DNA of 64,000 nucleotides, taken from NCBI GenBank assembly GCA_900316505.1, contig ONDH01000011.1:1-64000 (forward strand), in the 5' to 3' direction. Made by a program: the position numbers and the translations under genes. Positions within the stretch are counted from its first letter, which is position 1; each line of letters starts with the position of its first letter. This stretch comes from an uncultured Prevotellaceae bacterium. GTDB taxonomy: Bacteria > Bacteroidota > Bacteroidia > Bacteroidales > Bacteroidaceae. Below, one piece after another: positions 25,811 through 34,441 of the stretch. The notes below the pieces were generated by a model. The model was not told the DNA's origin. It was given only the letters and a program-made list of their open reading frames with translations, and made no database searches.

Positions 25811-26722
25811 ATGAAGCGTTTTCTACTGAAATTATCTTTATTCTCACTCCCTTGGCTCATTCTGTTAGTCCTTGCGGAGATATACGTGGAGAGTCTTCCC
25901 AACATCTCCCGCGACAAGCACCAATGGATGCTGAAACATGCTCCCACGGTGGAGACGCTGGTCTTGGGACATAGCCACACACTCTACGGCATCCGTCCCG
26001 ATAGACTGGGCAAGCATGCCTTCTCCTTAGCCCAGCAGTCGCAAACCTACCGATATGACGCCTATTTGCTGACGCACTATCCGCTCACCCGACTGAAAAC
26101 CATCATCCTTCCCTTCAATTACAGTTCCTTGTGGGAAGACTTTGAGCACCAGCCCAACGAGCAGTTTCAAGCCATGCGCTATCGCATCTACATGGACTGC
26201 GACATCCATCCCCGTCTGAGTTGGTATGGGTTCGAAATCATGTCGATGCCATTGGTAAGAGAAAAACTGAAAAGTCTCTTCACTCCCAGCCAGAACCATT
26301 GGGACAGTCTCGGATGGGCGACAGAATACACGAAAGAGGCTCGGGCTGCAGAATGGGACAATGGCAAAGTAAGGGCAGAGAGCAACACCTACACCGACAC
26401 CACACTGGTCACGCTCAACGAGACCTTCCTCAGAACGATTTTTGAGGAATGCCGAAGTCGTCACATCAGCATCATCCTGCTGAACACCCCCGTTTCCCCG
26501 ACGTTCAGAAGATGGGAGTCGAAAAGGCAGAAAGACATCAACCGGCAGGTGTTGGAACGGCTACTGGATGCCTATTCCGAGGTGGACTATCTTGACCTCG
26601 AGGCTGACGCCCGATTTGGCGATGCCGATTTCTACGATGGTGACCATCTGAACACAGAGGGCGCCACCAAACTCACGGACATCGTGAGGCAATTTCTATC
26701 TCATTCCCAGAAAGGACAGTGA
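25811..26722 (+). CDS. SGNH-like membrane-anchored partner of MBOAT
   Basis: A 303-residue protein with one N-terminal membrane segment (about 5-25) and an extracytoplasmic domain. VLGHSHTLYGI (51-61, S55) stands where SGNH/DltD/AlgJ-like proteins have the nucleophile block. YDGDHLNTEGATKL near the C-terminus gives the D-x-x-H pair (D276, H279). Length and arrangement are those of the periplasmic partner that completes acyl transfer from MBOAT proteins. The gene starts 3 bp after the MBOAT gene. Its last 50 bp overlap the convergent C10 peptidase gene. The specific acceptor is unknown. Confidence 0.78.
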   Translation: MKRFLLKLSLFSLPWLILLVLAEIYVESLPNISRDKHQWMLKHAPTVETLVLGHSHTLYGIRPDRLGKHAFSLAQQSQTYRYDAYLLTHYPLTRLKTIILPFNYSSLWEDFEHQPNEQFQAMRYRIYMDCDIHPRLSWYGFEIMSMPLVREKLKSLFTPSQNHWDSLGWATEYTKEARAAEWDNGKVRAESNTYTDTTLVTLNETFLRTIFEECRSRHISIILLNTPVSPTFRRWESKRQKDINRQVLERLLDAYSEVDYLDLEADARFGDADFYDGDHLNTEGATKLTDIVRQFLSHSQKGQ

Positions 26723-28337
26723 TGATAACCTCTTCGGGCAGTGGGAGTTCGCACACCTCATCAGCAAAAAGGTTGCTTTCGTAGCGGACATGCAGGCGGT
26801 AGCACCCGAGACGGGGCAGATAGAGGCGGCTCTTATGGAAAGTCCTCGTGCTCACTTCATCCTTCTCCATAGTGATCCCCTGGCGTTGCAGATAGAAAGT
26901 CTTTGAGGGGTCATCCACACTCTCCAGCACCAAATAGAGACGTCCTGCCATCTCGGCATTGTGATTCTTGAGCGTAAGGCTATAGACTGGATTCGAGTCA
27001 TGTATCATGAAATCGGGGAAATCATAATCCTCCAGCGTCAGATAGGCATAAGAGGCGGTGTCGCTGCTAAGCGTCACGTCCTTTCCCTGCACATGCGCCA
27101 AAAGGTAGTTGGGAGTGCCTGTCGAGGTGCGAGCCTCACGCCATTCCTTTCCTCCATCAAGGGCATTGTCACGATACATCGGCACCATCGTATAGACACC
27201 GTCTTTCACCTCTGCAGGAATGGAAATTTGAAGCGTGTCAGTGTAGGTTATGTCCACAACCTCTTCCAATTCGAACTTCCGTTGATAGGTGTACAGCGGA
27301 CACACCACCTCATCCCCATGTTTCAGCATGACGGCAATAGAATCGTCCAACAGATTCCACCCCACATTGGCAAGGTCATGCACCGTAACATCCACCTTGT
27401 TTCGGGGATAGACAGGGAGAGCATCCTCCTTCTCCCTTACTGCGCCAATATATTGAAAAGCAAAATTGTGCCGTTCAATATTTGTCGCTTGAGCATGATT
27501 CGAAGGCATCACCCCTATTGTAAACATCTGAAGGAAATTCATTCCGTTTTCCGGACTATCCTTATAGTACCACGTAGGTTGATCTGGAACCATATAAGGA
27601 AGATAAGTCCATCCGTCTCCATCGTTGTCGGGATTGCCCAGATGCACATGGAACCAATCGTTCTCGTCATAACCGTCAATCACAAAGGCATGACCACCAA
27701 TGTTGCTGTATCCTGAAATCAGCACAGGGCGACCAGCCGCCAACTCCCTCTTCAACATCAGCGTGATTTCCTCCAACGAATAGAAATCGCGGAAGAGCAA
27801 CTGAGTCCCCCTATCATAGCCAAAGTGATTCACCATCGCCATGGGCTGAAAAACGGAACGTGCCCCACTCGATTCCGCCCCGTAACTCGTACTGACTGCA
27901 ATGCCGCAGTCACTGCTGAGCAATGCGATGGCATCAGCTTGTGTCGTAGTGTATCCCCCCTCTTCGTAGGCATCCAGAATATTCTTCCAGTCATAGGCAT
28001 GTTCTGCAAAATTCGACGAAAGCCGCTGCTCACACCCTTTTATATCCACATATTCATGATAGCCCGTTCCATGTTTAGGCCATTCCCAATAGTGCATCAC
28101 CTGGGTCATGGCGGTCGCCACACACCCCACCACACACCGCTGTCCCTGAGCATCCAGTGGGCACATATTATTATATGGGGCATATTGCGACCAAGCATCC
28201 TTGAGCAGTGGTTCCACACGCTGTGGCAGTGCCTGCTCCTCCACATAGTAACGGCTGCAACTGCGTATCAGACGCTGAGCCCAAACGGTTTGTGCAATCA
28301 GCAGCAATAATAATATGTCGAAAAGACGTTTCAGCAT
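26673..28337 (-). CDS. Secreted C10 (streptopain-like) cysteine peptidase
   Basis: A 554-residue exported peptidase of family C10 (SpeB, interpain). ATG at 28337 is preferred over an upstream TTG because it gives a proper signal peptide (1-20, ending VWA). The catalytic cysteine is C72 in GCVATAMTQVMHYW and the histidine H216 in GGHAFVIDGYDEND; later LGNPDNDGDGWTYLP carries the supporting residues. The mature domain begins almost directly after the signal peptide, so the usual N-terminal pro-domain of about 100 residues is absent. Residues about 290-554 are beta-rich and probably form C-terminal sandwich domains. Its 3' end overlaps the convergent SGNH-like gene by 50 bp. The upstream region is filled with seven-base repeats. 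Confidence 0.87.
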   Translation of the reverse strand: MLKRLFDILLLLLIAQTVWAQRLIRSCSRYYVEEQALPQRVEPLLKDAWSQYAPYNNMCPLDAQGQRCVVGCVATAMTQVMHYWEWPKHGTGYHEYVDIKGCEQRLSSNFAEHAYDWKNILDAYEEGGYTTTQADAIALLSSDCGIAVSTSYGAESSGARSVFQPMAMVNHFGYDRGTQLLFRDFYSLEEITLMLKRELAAGRPVLISGYSNIGGHAFVIDGYDENDWFHVHLGNPDNDGDGWTYLPYMVPDQPTWYYKDSPENGMNFLQMFTIGVMPSNHAQATNIERHNFAFQYIGAVREKEDALPVYPRNKVDVTVHDLANVGWNLLDDSIAVMLKHGDEVVCPLYTYQRKFELEEVVDITYTDTLQISIPAEVKDGVYTMVPMYRDNALDGGKEWREARTSTGTPNYLLAHVQGKDVTLSSDTASYAYLTLEDYDFPDFMIHDSNPVYSLTLKNHNAEMAGRLYLVLESVDDPSKTFYLQRQGITMEKDEVSTRTFHKSRLYLPRLGCYRLHVRYESNLFADEVCELPLPEEVIITVLSGNEIEIASRCP

Positions 28338-28343
28338 CTTGAG

Positions 28344-28454
28344 AGTTGACAATTGATAGTTTAGGGTTTAGAGTTTTAGACAGTTGACAATTAATAGTTT
28401 AGGGTTTAGAGTTTAGAGATTCAATTCCTCATTCCTAATTCCTCATTCCTAATT
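28344..28454. repeat. Mosaic heptamer repeat block between alr and C10 genes
   Basis: A 35-nt segment (AGTTGACAATT followed by TTTAGGG and TTTAGAG units) occurs twice, at about 28344 and 28382, followed by ATTCCTC/ATTCCTA units. Bases 28408-28440 equal 41065-41097 exactly. No gene is present. Confidence 0.85.
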
Positions 28455-28478
28455 GTGAAAGATACATCGTACATAAAA

Positions 28479-31049
28479 TTATTCTTGAACATAAATTCGT
28501 TGAACTCTGTTGCTGATGCCTGTCAGCACCTCGTATGGAATGGTGCCAAGGGCATCGCTGAGCACGGTGACTGGCAGGTGGTCGCCAAATATTTCCACTT
28601 GGTCACCCTCCTTGCAGTCGATGTCGGTCACGTCAATCATGCAGACATCCATGCAGATGTTACCCACATAGTCGGCTTTCTGCCCATTCACCAGACAATA
28701 GCAACCCCGATTGCCGAGATGACGGTTGAGACCATCGGCATAGCCAATTGGAATGGCTGCAATGCGGCTGTCACGTTCCAGGACGGTGCGACGCGAATAA
28801 CCAATGCTGTCCCCCTTCGGCACATCACGAATCTGTAGGATGGTGGTCTTCAGTGTCGCCACATTATTCAATATATGGTTGTTGCGTGCATTGATGCCAT
28901 AAAGTCCCAAACCCAGACGCACCATGTCCAAATGATATTCGGGGAAATGCTCTATGCCAGCAGAATTGCAGATGTGACGGATAATCTTATGGGAATAAGC
29001 AGCCTGCAACTGACGGCTGGCACGGTCGAAGAGGTCGAACTGACGATGAGAGAAGGCATCGAACTCATCGCCATCGCTGCCCACGAAATGGCTGAACACC
29101 GAACAAGGCACCAAAGCCGACTGCCTGTTCAACCGCTCAATCAGACGCGGCATGTCCTTTTCAGGATTGAAACCCAACCGATGCATGCCCGTGTCGAGTT
29201 TGATATGGATGGGGAAGTTCGTGATGCCTTCCTTCTCCGCAGCATAGATGAGTTGCTCCAGCAGGTCGAAACTGAACACCTCAGGTTCGAGGCTATAGTC
29301 GAACAGCATCTTGAACGAGGTGGTTTCTGGGTTCATAATCATGATGTTGGCAGTGATGCCCGCCTCGCGAAGGTCTGCCCCCTCGTCAGCCACAGCCACA
29401 GCCAGATAATCCACCCCATTGTCCTGCAACGTCTTGCTCGTCTCCAACGAACCCACGCCATACCCACTTGCCTTCACCATGCACACCATCTTCGTCTCAG
29501 GTTTCATGAAACGGCGATAATAGCGCACATTGTTGACAAGGGCATTGAGATTCACCTCCAAGATGGTTTGGTGCACCTTCAGCGTCAGGAGGTCGCTCAC
29601 CTTATCGAAACGGAACTGACGGGCACCCTTGATGAGCACAAACTCATTGCGCAGCTGTTCAAACACCTCACTGCGGATGAGCGCATCAGTGGTGCGGAAC
29701 ATATAGTGCTCCATTGGGAAATACCCCTCACAAGCCATCAGTTCCTCGCCCACCCCAATCACTTTCTCTATACCGCGAGAGGCAGCCATCTGTGCCACAC
29801 GCGAATAAAGGCTTCGGGGTGATTCTCCACTCTGAAGAATATCGCTGAGAATCAGGGTGCGATGCTGTTTCTTCGTTTCCGGACGGCGGCTCATGAAATC
29901 GAGGGCAATGTCCAACGACTGCACGTCAGAGTTGTAGGAGTCGTTGATGAGCGTACATCCATTCTTTCCGTCCTTCACCTCCAGACGCATCGCCACAGGT
30001 TCCAAACGGCTCATACGCTCGCATAAGACAGAGAGCCTCTCTGCCCTACGGGCATCTCCCCCGTGAAAGGGGAGACCATCCGGCTTGTTCATCCCCCCTT
30101 GGGGGGACAAGAGGAGGGCTTTCTCCACCGCCAACACAGTAGAAAAGCAAGTGATAGAGTTTTCGATGGAGGCATCATCAATGAAAGGAATGGTGTATTG
30201 CCCCACTTGTCCTTGATATTCAAAATGGATGGTTGCACGATGATTGTCCTTTTCCACCTGACGCACCTGCAACTTCACACGTTTCACCTCCTCAGGCAAG
30301 GTTTCAGCACACTGCTGGATGGAGGCATCCTCCGAGTTGAGAACCAATGTCTTACATCCCTTGAAAAGCTGCATCTTCTCAGCACACTTGATGCCATAAC
30401 TCATAAAATTCTCCTGATGCGCTGCACCCAAGTTGGTCATGACACCAATGGTGGGTTTCACGATACGTTCCAATTTCGCCATCTCTCCGGGTTGCGAAAT
30501 ACCAGCCTCGATAATGGCGAGGTCATGATGAGGATTGATGAGCCACACGCTCAAAGGCACACCCACCTGACTGTTATAGCTGCGAGGTGAGCGGCACACG
30601 TTGAAATCGGGCGAAAGCAGCTGATACAGCCACTCCTTCACCGTTGTCTTACCATTCGAACCCGTGATGCCGATCACTGGAATGTTCAACTTGCTGCGAT
30701 GATAAGCCGCCAAGTTCTGCAAAGCCTGCAAGGGAGACTTCACCACAAGGAAATTGCAAAGTCCCTTCCCTTCCTCCCCCCAAGGGGAAGTGTTGCCATC
30801 CGGATGGTTCATCCCCAATTGGGGGGACAAGAGGGGGGCCTCCTCCACCACAAAGTTGCGCACACCTCGACGGTACAACTCATCTATATACTTATGTCCA
30901 TCGTTCTTCTCTGTCCGCAAAGCAAAGAAGAGCGTCTCCTCTGGAAAGCAAAGGCTTCGGCTGTCAATCAACAGCCAATTGATTTTTGCCTCTACTGTTC
31001 CTTTTCTCTCTGCGCCAATCACTTGCGCAATTTCATCTATGCTATACAT
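28479..31049 (-). CDS. murF-alr: Bifunctional MurF ligase / alanine racemase
   Basis: An 856-residue cytoplasmic fusion typical of Bacteroidota. The first half (about 1-470) is MurF, which adds D-Ala-D-Ala to UDP-MurNAc-tripeptide: ATP-binding GITGSNGKTTVKEW, then NLGAAHQENF and LINDSYNSD. The second half (about 488-856) is alanine racemase, which makes D-alanine: PLP lysine in MVKASGYGVGS, then KLDTGMHRLGF, and GDSIGYSRR with AAIPIGYADGLNR at the catalytic tyrosine side. ATG at 31049 (MYSIDEIAQVIG) is chosen; the longer frame runs into an inverted repeat. Two in-frame insertions of one G/C-rich palindromic repeat lie in the MurF half (LLSPQLGMNHPDG and LLSPQGGMNKPDG). Confidence 0.93.
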   Translation of the reverse strand: MYSIDEIAQVIGAERKGTVEAKINWLLIDSRSLCFPEETLFFALRTEKNDGHKYIDELYRRGVRNFVVEEAPLLSPQLGMNHPDGNTSPWGEEGKGLCNFLVVKSPLQALQNLAAYHRSKLNIPVIGITGSNGKTTVKEWLYQLLSPDFNVCRSPRSYNSQVGVPLSVWLINPHHDLAIIEAGISQPGEMAKLERIVKPTIGVMTNLGAAHQENFMSYGIKCAEKMQLFKGCKTLVLNSEDASIQQCAETLPEEVKRVKLQVRQVEKDNHRATIHFEYQGQVGQYTIPFIDDASIENSITCFSTVLAVEKALLLSPQGGMNKPDGLPFHGGDARRAERLSVLCERMSRLEPVAMRLEVKDGKNGCTLINDSYNSDVQSLDIALDFMSRRPETKKQHRTLILSDILQSGESPRSLYSRVAQMAASRGIEKVIGVGEELMACEGYFPMEHYMFRTTDALIRSEVFEQLRNEFVLIKGARQFRFDKVSDLLTLKVHQTILEVNLNALVNNVRYYRRFMKPETKMVCMVKASGYGVGSLETSKTLQDNGVDYLAVAVADEGADLREAGITANIMIMNPETTSFKMLFDYSLEPEVFSFDLLEQLIYAAEKEGITNFPIHIKLDTGMHRLGFNPEKDMPRLIERLNRQSALVPCSVFSHFVGSDGDEFDAFSHRQFDLFDRASRQLQAAYSHKIIRHICNSAGIEHFPEYHLDMVRLGLGLYGINARNNHILNNVATLKTTILQIRDVPKGDSIGYSRRTVLERDSRIAAIPIGYADGLNRHLGNRGCYCLVNGQKADYVGNICMDVCMIDVTDIDCKEGDQVEIFGDHLPVTVLSDALGTIPYEVLTGISNRVQRIYVQE
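30035..30115. repeat. G/C-rich palindromic module in murF, copy 1
   Basis: An in-frame insert of about 80 bp containing CCATCCGG, GTTCATCCCC, TTGGGGGGACAAGAGG and self-complementary CCCC/GGGG blocks. It encodes a segment with LLSPQGGMNKPDG that ordinary MurF proteins lack. Copy 2 is at 30766-30842. Confidence 0.8.
30766..30842. repeat. G/C-rich palindromic module in murF, copy 2
   Basis: The same module as 30035-30115: CCATCCGG, GTTCATCCCC, TTGGGGGGACAAGAGG. It encodes LLSPQLGMNHPDG and lies near residue 80-95, between the N-terminal domain and the ATP-binding motif. Confidence 0.8.
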
Positions 31050-31063
31050 ATTCAAATCTTGTA

Positions 31064-31177
31064 TTGCGGCAAGCCGCCGAAGAAAAAACAAATAAAAATA
31101 GGAAAAAATAGAGAAAAATTTGTTTTTATTTATTTTTACTTGTTTTTACCTATTTTTCTTTCGGCGGCTTGCCGCAA
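31064..31177. repeat. Long inverted repeat between GSCFA gene and murF-alr
   Basis: TTGCGGCAAGCCGCCGAA (31064-31081) is exactly complementary to 31160-31177. Each arm also contains GCGGC/GCCGC. Between the arms the sequence is A-rich on the left and T-rich on the right, extending the complementarity imperfectly. It fills the spacer between two minus-strand genes and may act as terminator, transcript stabiliser or dispersed repeat. Confidence 0.85.
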
Positions 31178-31178
31178 C

Positions 31179-32150
31179 CTAATTTATAATTATTCGATGC
31201 TGGCTTTGGCGCCACTCTTTCGTTGCCTTCGCCACCACATCTTTGGTTTTATTGTCAAAGTAAGTGTCTTGGAACCGTTGCCAGATATACTCCACAGCCT
31301 GCGTTGAAGGATGAATCATATCATCGGCATAGAAGCGATAGTCACGCAGTTCATCCATCATGATTTCGTAAGAGGGGAAATAGCCGCATTTACTATTGGG
31401 CAACTGACCATTGACTATTTCATCCACAGCTTGGAGCAGAATCCCCTTTGAAATCTGGTTCACATGATAGCCGTCGCGCTTATGGCGGATAGGGCTGACC
31501 GTAAAGATGACCTTCAAATTCGGGTTCACACTTTCCAGCAATTGCAGGAGCATCTGCCATTGGTCAACGATGTCGTAGGCGTTCAGGCGTTCGCGCACAA
31601 AAAGGCTGTCCGGCTGTTTATGGCAGTTGGCGACCAGCATGCCCGTCTCCTTCAACCGATAAATGATGGCTGTTCCCAACGTGACAATCAGCACATCTGC
31701 GCCACGCAGAAAGTCTGCCACACGATGGGTGGTGCTGTTGATTCGTTCAACCACCGTTGCCACATCGGTAGAGGAGAAACTGCTGTGATGTAACCACGAG
31801 TGCCAACGCCCTTCCGCATCTTCAAAAACGGTGTGCCCCACACCGGTCAATCGACGTGCCCCACACCGGTCGACCGGTGTGCCCCACGTCGATATAGAGG
31901 CGCCGACAGAGGGTATAATACTGGAACGGGGAAGTTCAACTTCCTTTTCACTCAATGCCCTTAACAGGTTCACAGCGATGCTGGCAGGGTTGTACAATGT
32001 GCCGAACGGATTCACCATCGCCTCAAAGCCACCACGCACAAACCTCTGCCCAACCTCATCGGCAAAACACGAGCCGACCAGTAGCACCTTGGCTCCAGTC
32101 TCCATTTTCCATTCCGATGCAGGAATGTCTATGCGGGTCATCAGTTCCAT
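31179..32150 (-). CDS. GSCFA domain protein
   Basis: A 323-residue protein of the GSCFA family, named for the motif GSCFADEVGQRF seen near residue 27. The family is widespread in Bacteroidota and is thought to be SGNH-hydrolase-like; VTLGTAIIYR, FTVSPIRHKRDGYH and DDMIHPS fit conserved blocks, the last resembling a D-x-x-H pair. No signal peptide is evident. Substrate is unknown. Near residues 85-105 the gene carries an unusual palindromic insertion (31830-31893) encoding a segment rich in Gly, Arg and Thr. The gene is 20 bp from the lipoprotein gene and likely cotranscribed with it. Confidence 0.85.
   Translation of the reverse strand: MELMTRIDIPASEWKMETGAKVLLVGSCFADEVGQRFVRGGFEAMVNPFGTLYNPASIAVNLLRALSEKEVELPRSSIIPSVGASISTWGTPVDRCGARRLTGVGHTVFEDAEGRWHSWLHHSSFSSTDVATVVERINSTTHRVADFLRGADVLIVTLGTAIIYRLKETGMLVANCHKQPDSLFVRERLNAYDIVDQWQMLLQLLESVNPNLKVIFTVSPIRHKRDGYHVNQISKGILLQAVDEIVNGQLPNSKCGYFPSYEIMMDELRDYRFYADDMIHPSTQAVEYIWQRFQDTYFDNKTKDVVAKATKEWRQSQHRIIIN
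31830..31893. repeat. Palindromic GTGCCCCAC repeat inside the GSCFA gene
   Basis: GTGCCCCAC occurs three times. CACACCGGTCGACCGGTGTG (31862-31881) is a perfect 20-bp palindrome, flanked by CCC on each side and then by CGACGTG and CACGTCG, so the stem resumes beyond a symmetric CCC/CCC bubble. A smaller hairpin GGTGTG-CCC-CACACC begins at 31830. Reading frame is kept. Confidence 0.85.
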
Positions 32151-32170
32151 GAAAAAGGGACATACAAGGC

Positions 32171-32749
32171 TTAATCGCCATAGTAGGAAAACTCCTCCTT
32201 CTTGCCATCAGCGTATGTGAAAGTGCCACCGTAAGTTTCGCCACAATGCACGAGTTCTCCCTCGGCATCGTATTCACCACTACTGGTGTACTGACCCTCG
32301 TAGCGTCCCACAAAGGCTTGGGTTTTGTGGTCGTAGGCATCGACCACGAGATTGCCTTCAATATCCCTGGAGGTTCCACCTTCCTCCAGCTTCTCCGTTT
32401 CATCCAGGGTCTGTTCGTAGCTGACCAGTCGAAGCACATAGATGGTGTCTTCATCGTGCTCTATATAGTTCGCCTGAGTCATTTGACCCTTGTCGTTCTC
32501 GACGATAAACATGCGTGGATCACCACCCTCACTCATACCAGCCATCAGCCAAGTGGTGATGTTGCCCTTGGGTGCAGGCGCATCTGCCAATGTGCGCGGC
32601 AACTCAGCAGAAGCAACGGCAACGGAATCGCTATCGGACAGCGTGCCGGTTTCCAACTTTGTAGTGTTTTTACAAGCGATAATGCCACCGATAGTCAAAG
32701 TGGCAACGACTGCAACAAGCAGTGACAAAAAAGCCTTCTTCATTTTCAT
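32171..32749 (-). CDS. Small predicted lipoprotein
   Basis: A 192-residue exported protein not recognised by function. The signal peptide ends in a lipobox-like sequence, IGGIIAC, with C26 as the likely lipidated residue. The mature part is acidic and beta-rich; the C-terminus (YEGQYTSSGEYDAEG, GTFTYADGKKEEFSYYGD) resembles MORN-like or toast-rack-like repeats built around YxGxY. A TACCTTTG box on the minus strand (32778-32785) provides its promoter. It lies upstream of the GSCFA gene by 20 bp. Confidence 0.65.
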   Translation of the reverse strand: MKMKKAFLSLLVAVVATLTIGGIIACKNTTKLETGTLSDSDSVAVASAELPRTLADAPAPKGNITTWLMAGMSEGGDPRMFIVENDKGQMTQANYIEHDEDTIYVLRLVSYEQTLDETEKLEEGGTSRDIEGNLVVDAYDHKTQAFVGRYEGQYTSSGEYDAEGELVHCGETYGGTFTYADGKKEEFSYYGD

Positions 32750-32777
32750 ATTTAGTATTTTACGTGTTCAATGGCTA

Positions 32778-32785
32778 CAAAGGTA
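32778..32785 (-). promoter_or_regulatory. Lipoprotein/GSCFA promoter -7 box
   Basis: TACCTTTG on the minus strand, 29 bp before the lipoprotein start codon. Confidence 0.6.
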
Positions 32786-32828
32786 CGTTTTTTTTGTCAT
32801 TCACTCTTCACTTTTCGTTCAAAAGTCG

Positions 32829-32836
32829 TAACTTTG
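32829..32836 (+). promoter_or_regulatory. gpmI promoter -7 box
   Basis: TAACTTTG, matching TAnnTTTG, 65 bp before the gpmI start codon and divergent from the lipoprotein promoter. Confidence 0.6.
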
Positions 32837-32901
32837 CAGCCGCAAAGTGTGTGAACACACTGCCTTTTTGATTTCAACAAACTAAAAAACATACGAACAT
32901 T

Positions 32902-34437
32902 ATGGCTAAGAAAGCACTTTTGATGATTCTCGACGGTTGGGGAATCGGTGACAAGGGTAAGGGTGACGTGATTTATCAGACACCCACTCCTTACATGGAC
33001 TATCTGAACGCAAACTATCCTCACTCTGAGTTGCAGGCATCAGGCGAGAACGTAGGTCTCCCTGATGGACAGATGGGTAATTCAGAGGTGGGACACCTCA
33101 ATATCGGTGCTGGACGCATCGTCTATCAGGATTTGGTGAAAATTAACCGCGCCTGTGCGGACAACTCCATCTTGGAGAACCCCGAAATCAAGTCGGCTTA
33201 TAGCTACGCCAAGGAGAACGGCAAGAGCGTTCACCTGATGGGCTTGACTTCAACAGGCGGCGTTCACTCTGCTTTCAATCACATCCTGAAACTCATTGAC
33301 ATCGCCAAGGTATATGGCATTGAGAACTGCTATGTACACTGCTTCATGGACGGTCGTGACACTGACCCGAAGTCTGGCAAGGGTTTCATTGCAGACTTGC
33401 AGAAGCACATTGACGAGGTGGGCGTGGGTGCCATCGCCTCCATCATCGGTCGTTTTTATGCAATGGACCGCGACAAGCGTTGGGACCGCATCAAGGTGGC
33501 TTACGACCAGCTCGTACACGGCAAGGGACGTGAGGTGGCTGATATGGTCGAGGGTGTTCAATCTTGTTACGATACGCATACAGAGGAGCACAAGAACACC
33601 GACGAGTTTATGGAGCCACTCATCAACTGCAACGTGGATGGGCGCATCAAGGAAGGTGATGTTGTCATCTTCTTCAACTACCGCAACGACCGCGCGAAGG
33701 AGTTGACTATCGTGCTGACGCAGAAGGACATGGAAGAACAGGGCATGAAGACCATCCCTGGTTTGCAATATTACTGCATGACTCCTTACGACGCATCTTT
33801 CACTGGCGTTCACATCCTCTTCCCCAAGGAGAACGTGGAGAACACCCTCGGCGAATACATCGCATCAAAGGGCCTCAAGCAGTTGCATACGGCTGAAACG
33901 GAGAAATATGCACACGTGACCTTCTTCTTCAATGGTGGCCGTGAAGAACCCTTTGAGGGTGAAGACCGCATCTTGGTGAACTCTCCTAAGGTACCCACTT
34001 ATGACATGAAGCCGGAAATGTCCGCTTTCGAAGTGAAGGACAAGCTTGTGGAAGCCATCAAGACCAACAAATACGACTGGATTGTGGTGAACTTCGCTAA
34101 TGGTGATATGGTGGGTCACACTGGTGTATATACTGCCATCGAGGCTGCCGTAAAGGCAATTGACCAGTGCGTGAACGAGGTGGTGGAAACAGCCAAGAGC
34201 ATGGATTATGAAACCATCATCATTGCTGACCACGGAAATGCCGACAATGCCCTCAATTCAGACGGCACTCCTAACACTGCGCACTCGCTCAATGCCGTTC
34301 CATTTATCTATGTGACGGAGAACAAGAATGCAAAGGTTCAGAATGGCGTCTTGGCAGACGTGGCTCCTTCCATCCTCCACATCATGGGCTTGGAACAACC
34401 CAAGGAAATGACTGGCAAGTGCCTCATTAACGATTAA
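32902..34437 (+). CDS. gpmI: 2,3-bisphosphoglycerate-independent phosphoglycerate mutase
   Basis: A 511-residue cytoplasmic glycolytic enzyme interconverting 3- and 2-phosphoglycerate with two metal ions. The N-terminal ILDGWGIGD carries the first metal-binding aspartate. The phosphoserine is S61 in [17 protein letters not shown]. Also present are [24 protein letters not shown] and the C-terminal metal motifs [12 protein letters not shown] and [11 protein letters not shown]. Length is exactly that of the family. The DUF5686 gene begins 4 bp after the stop codon, so the two are cotranscribed. Promoter box at 32829. Confidence 0.97.
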   Translation: MAKKALLMILDGWGIGDKGKGDVIYQTPTPYMDYLNANYPHSELQASGENVGLPDGQMGNSEVGHLNIGAGRIVYQDLVKINRACADNSILENPEIKSAYSYAKENGKSVHLMGLTSTGGVHSAFNHILKLIDIAKVYGIENCYVHCFMDGRDTDPKSGKGFIADLQKHIDEVGVGAIASIIGRFYAMDRDKRWDRIKVAYDQLVHGKGREVADMVEGVQSCYDTHTEEHKNTDEFMEPLINCNVDGRIKEGDVVIFFNYRNDRAKELTIVLTQKDMEEQGMKTIPGLQYYCMTPYDASFTGVHILFPKENVENTLGEYIASKGLKQLHTAETEKYAHVTFFFNGGREEPFEGEDRILVNSPKVPTYDMKPEMSAFEVKDKLVEAIKTNKYDWIVVNFANGDMVGHTGVYTAIEAAVKAIDQCVNEVVETAKSMDYETIIIADHGNADNALNSDGTPNTAHSLNAVPFIYVTENKNAKVQNGVLADVAPSILHIMGLEQPKEMTGKCLIND

Positions 34438-34441
34438 CATC

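Noticed and set aside
31050..31091. Extended start for murF-alr (ATG at 31091)
   Set aside because: The extra residues are encoded by the arm of an inverted repeat and have no family match; MYSIDEIAQVIG is the normal start.
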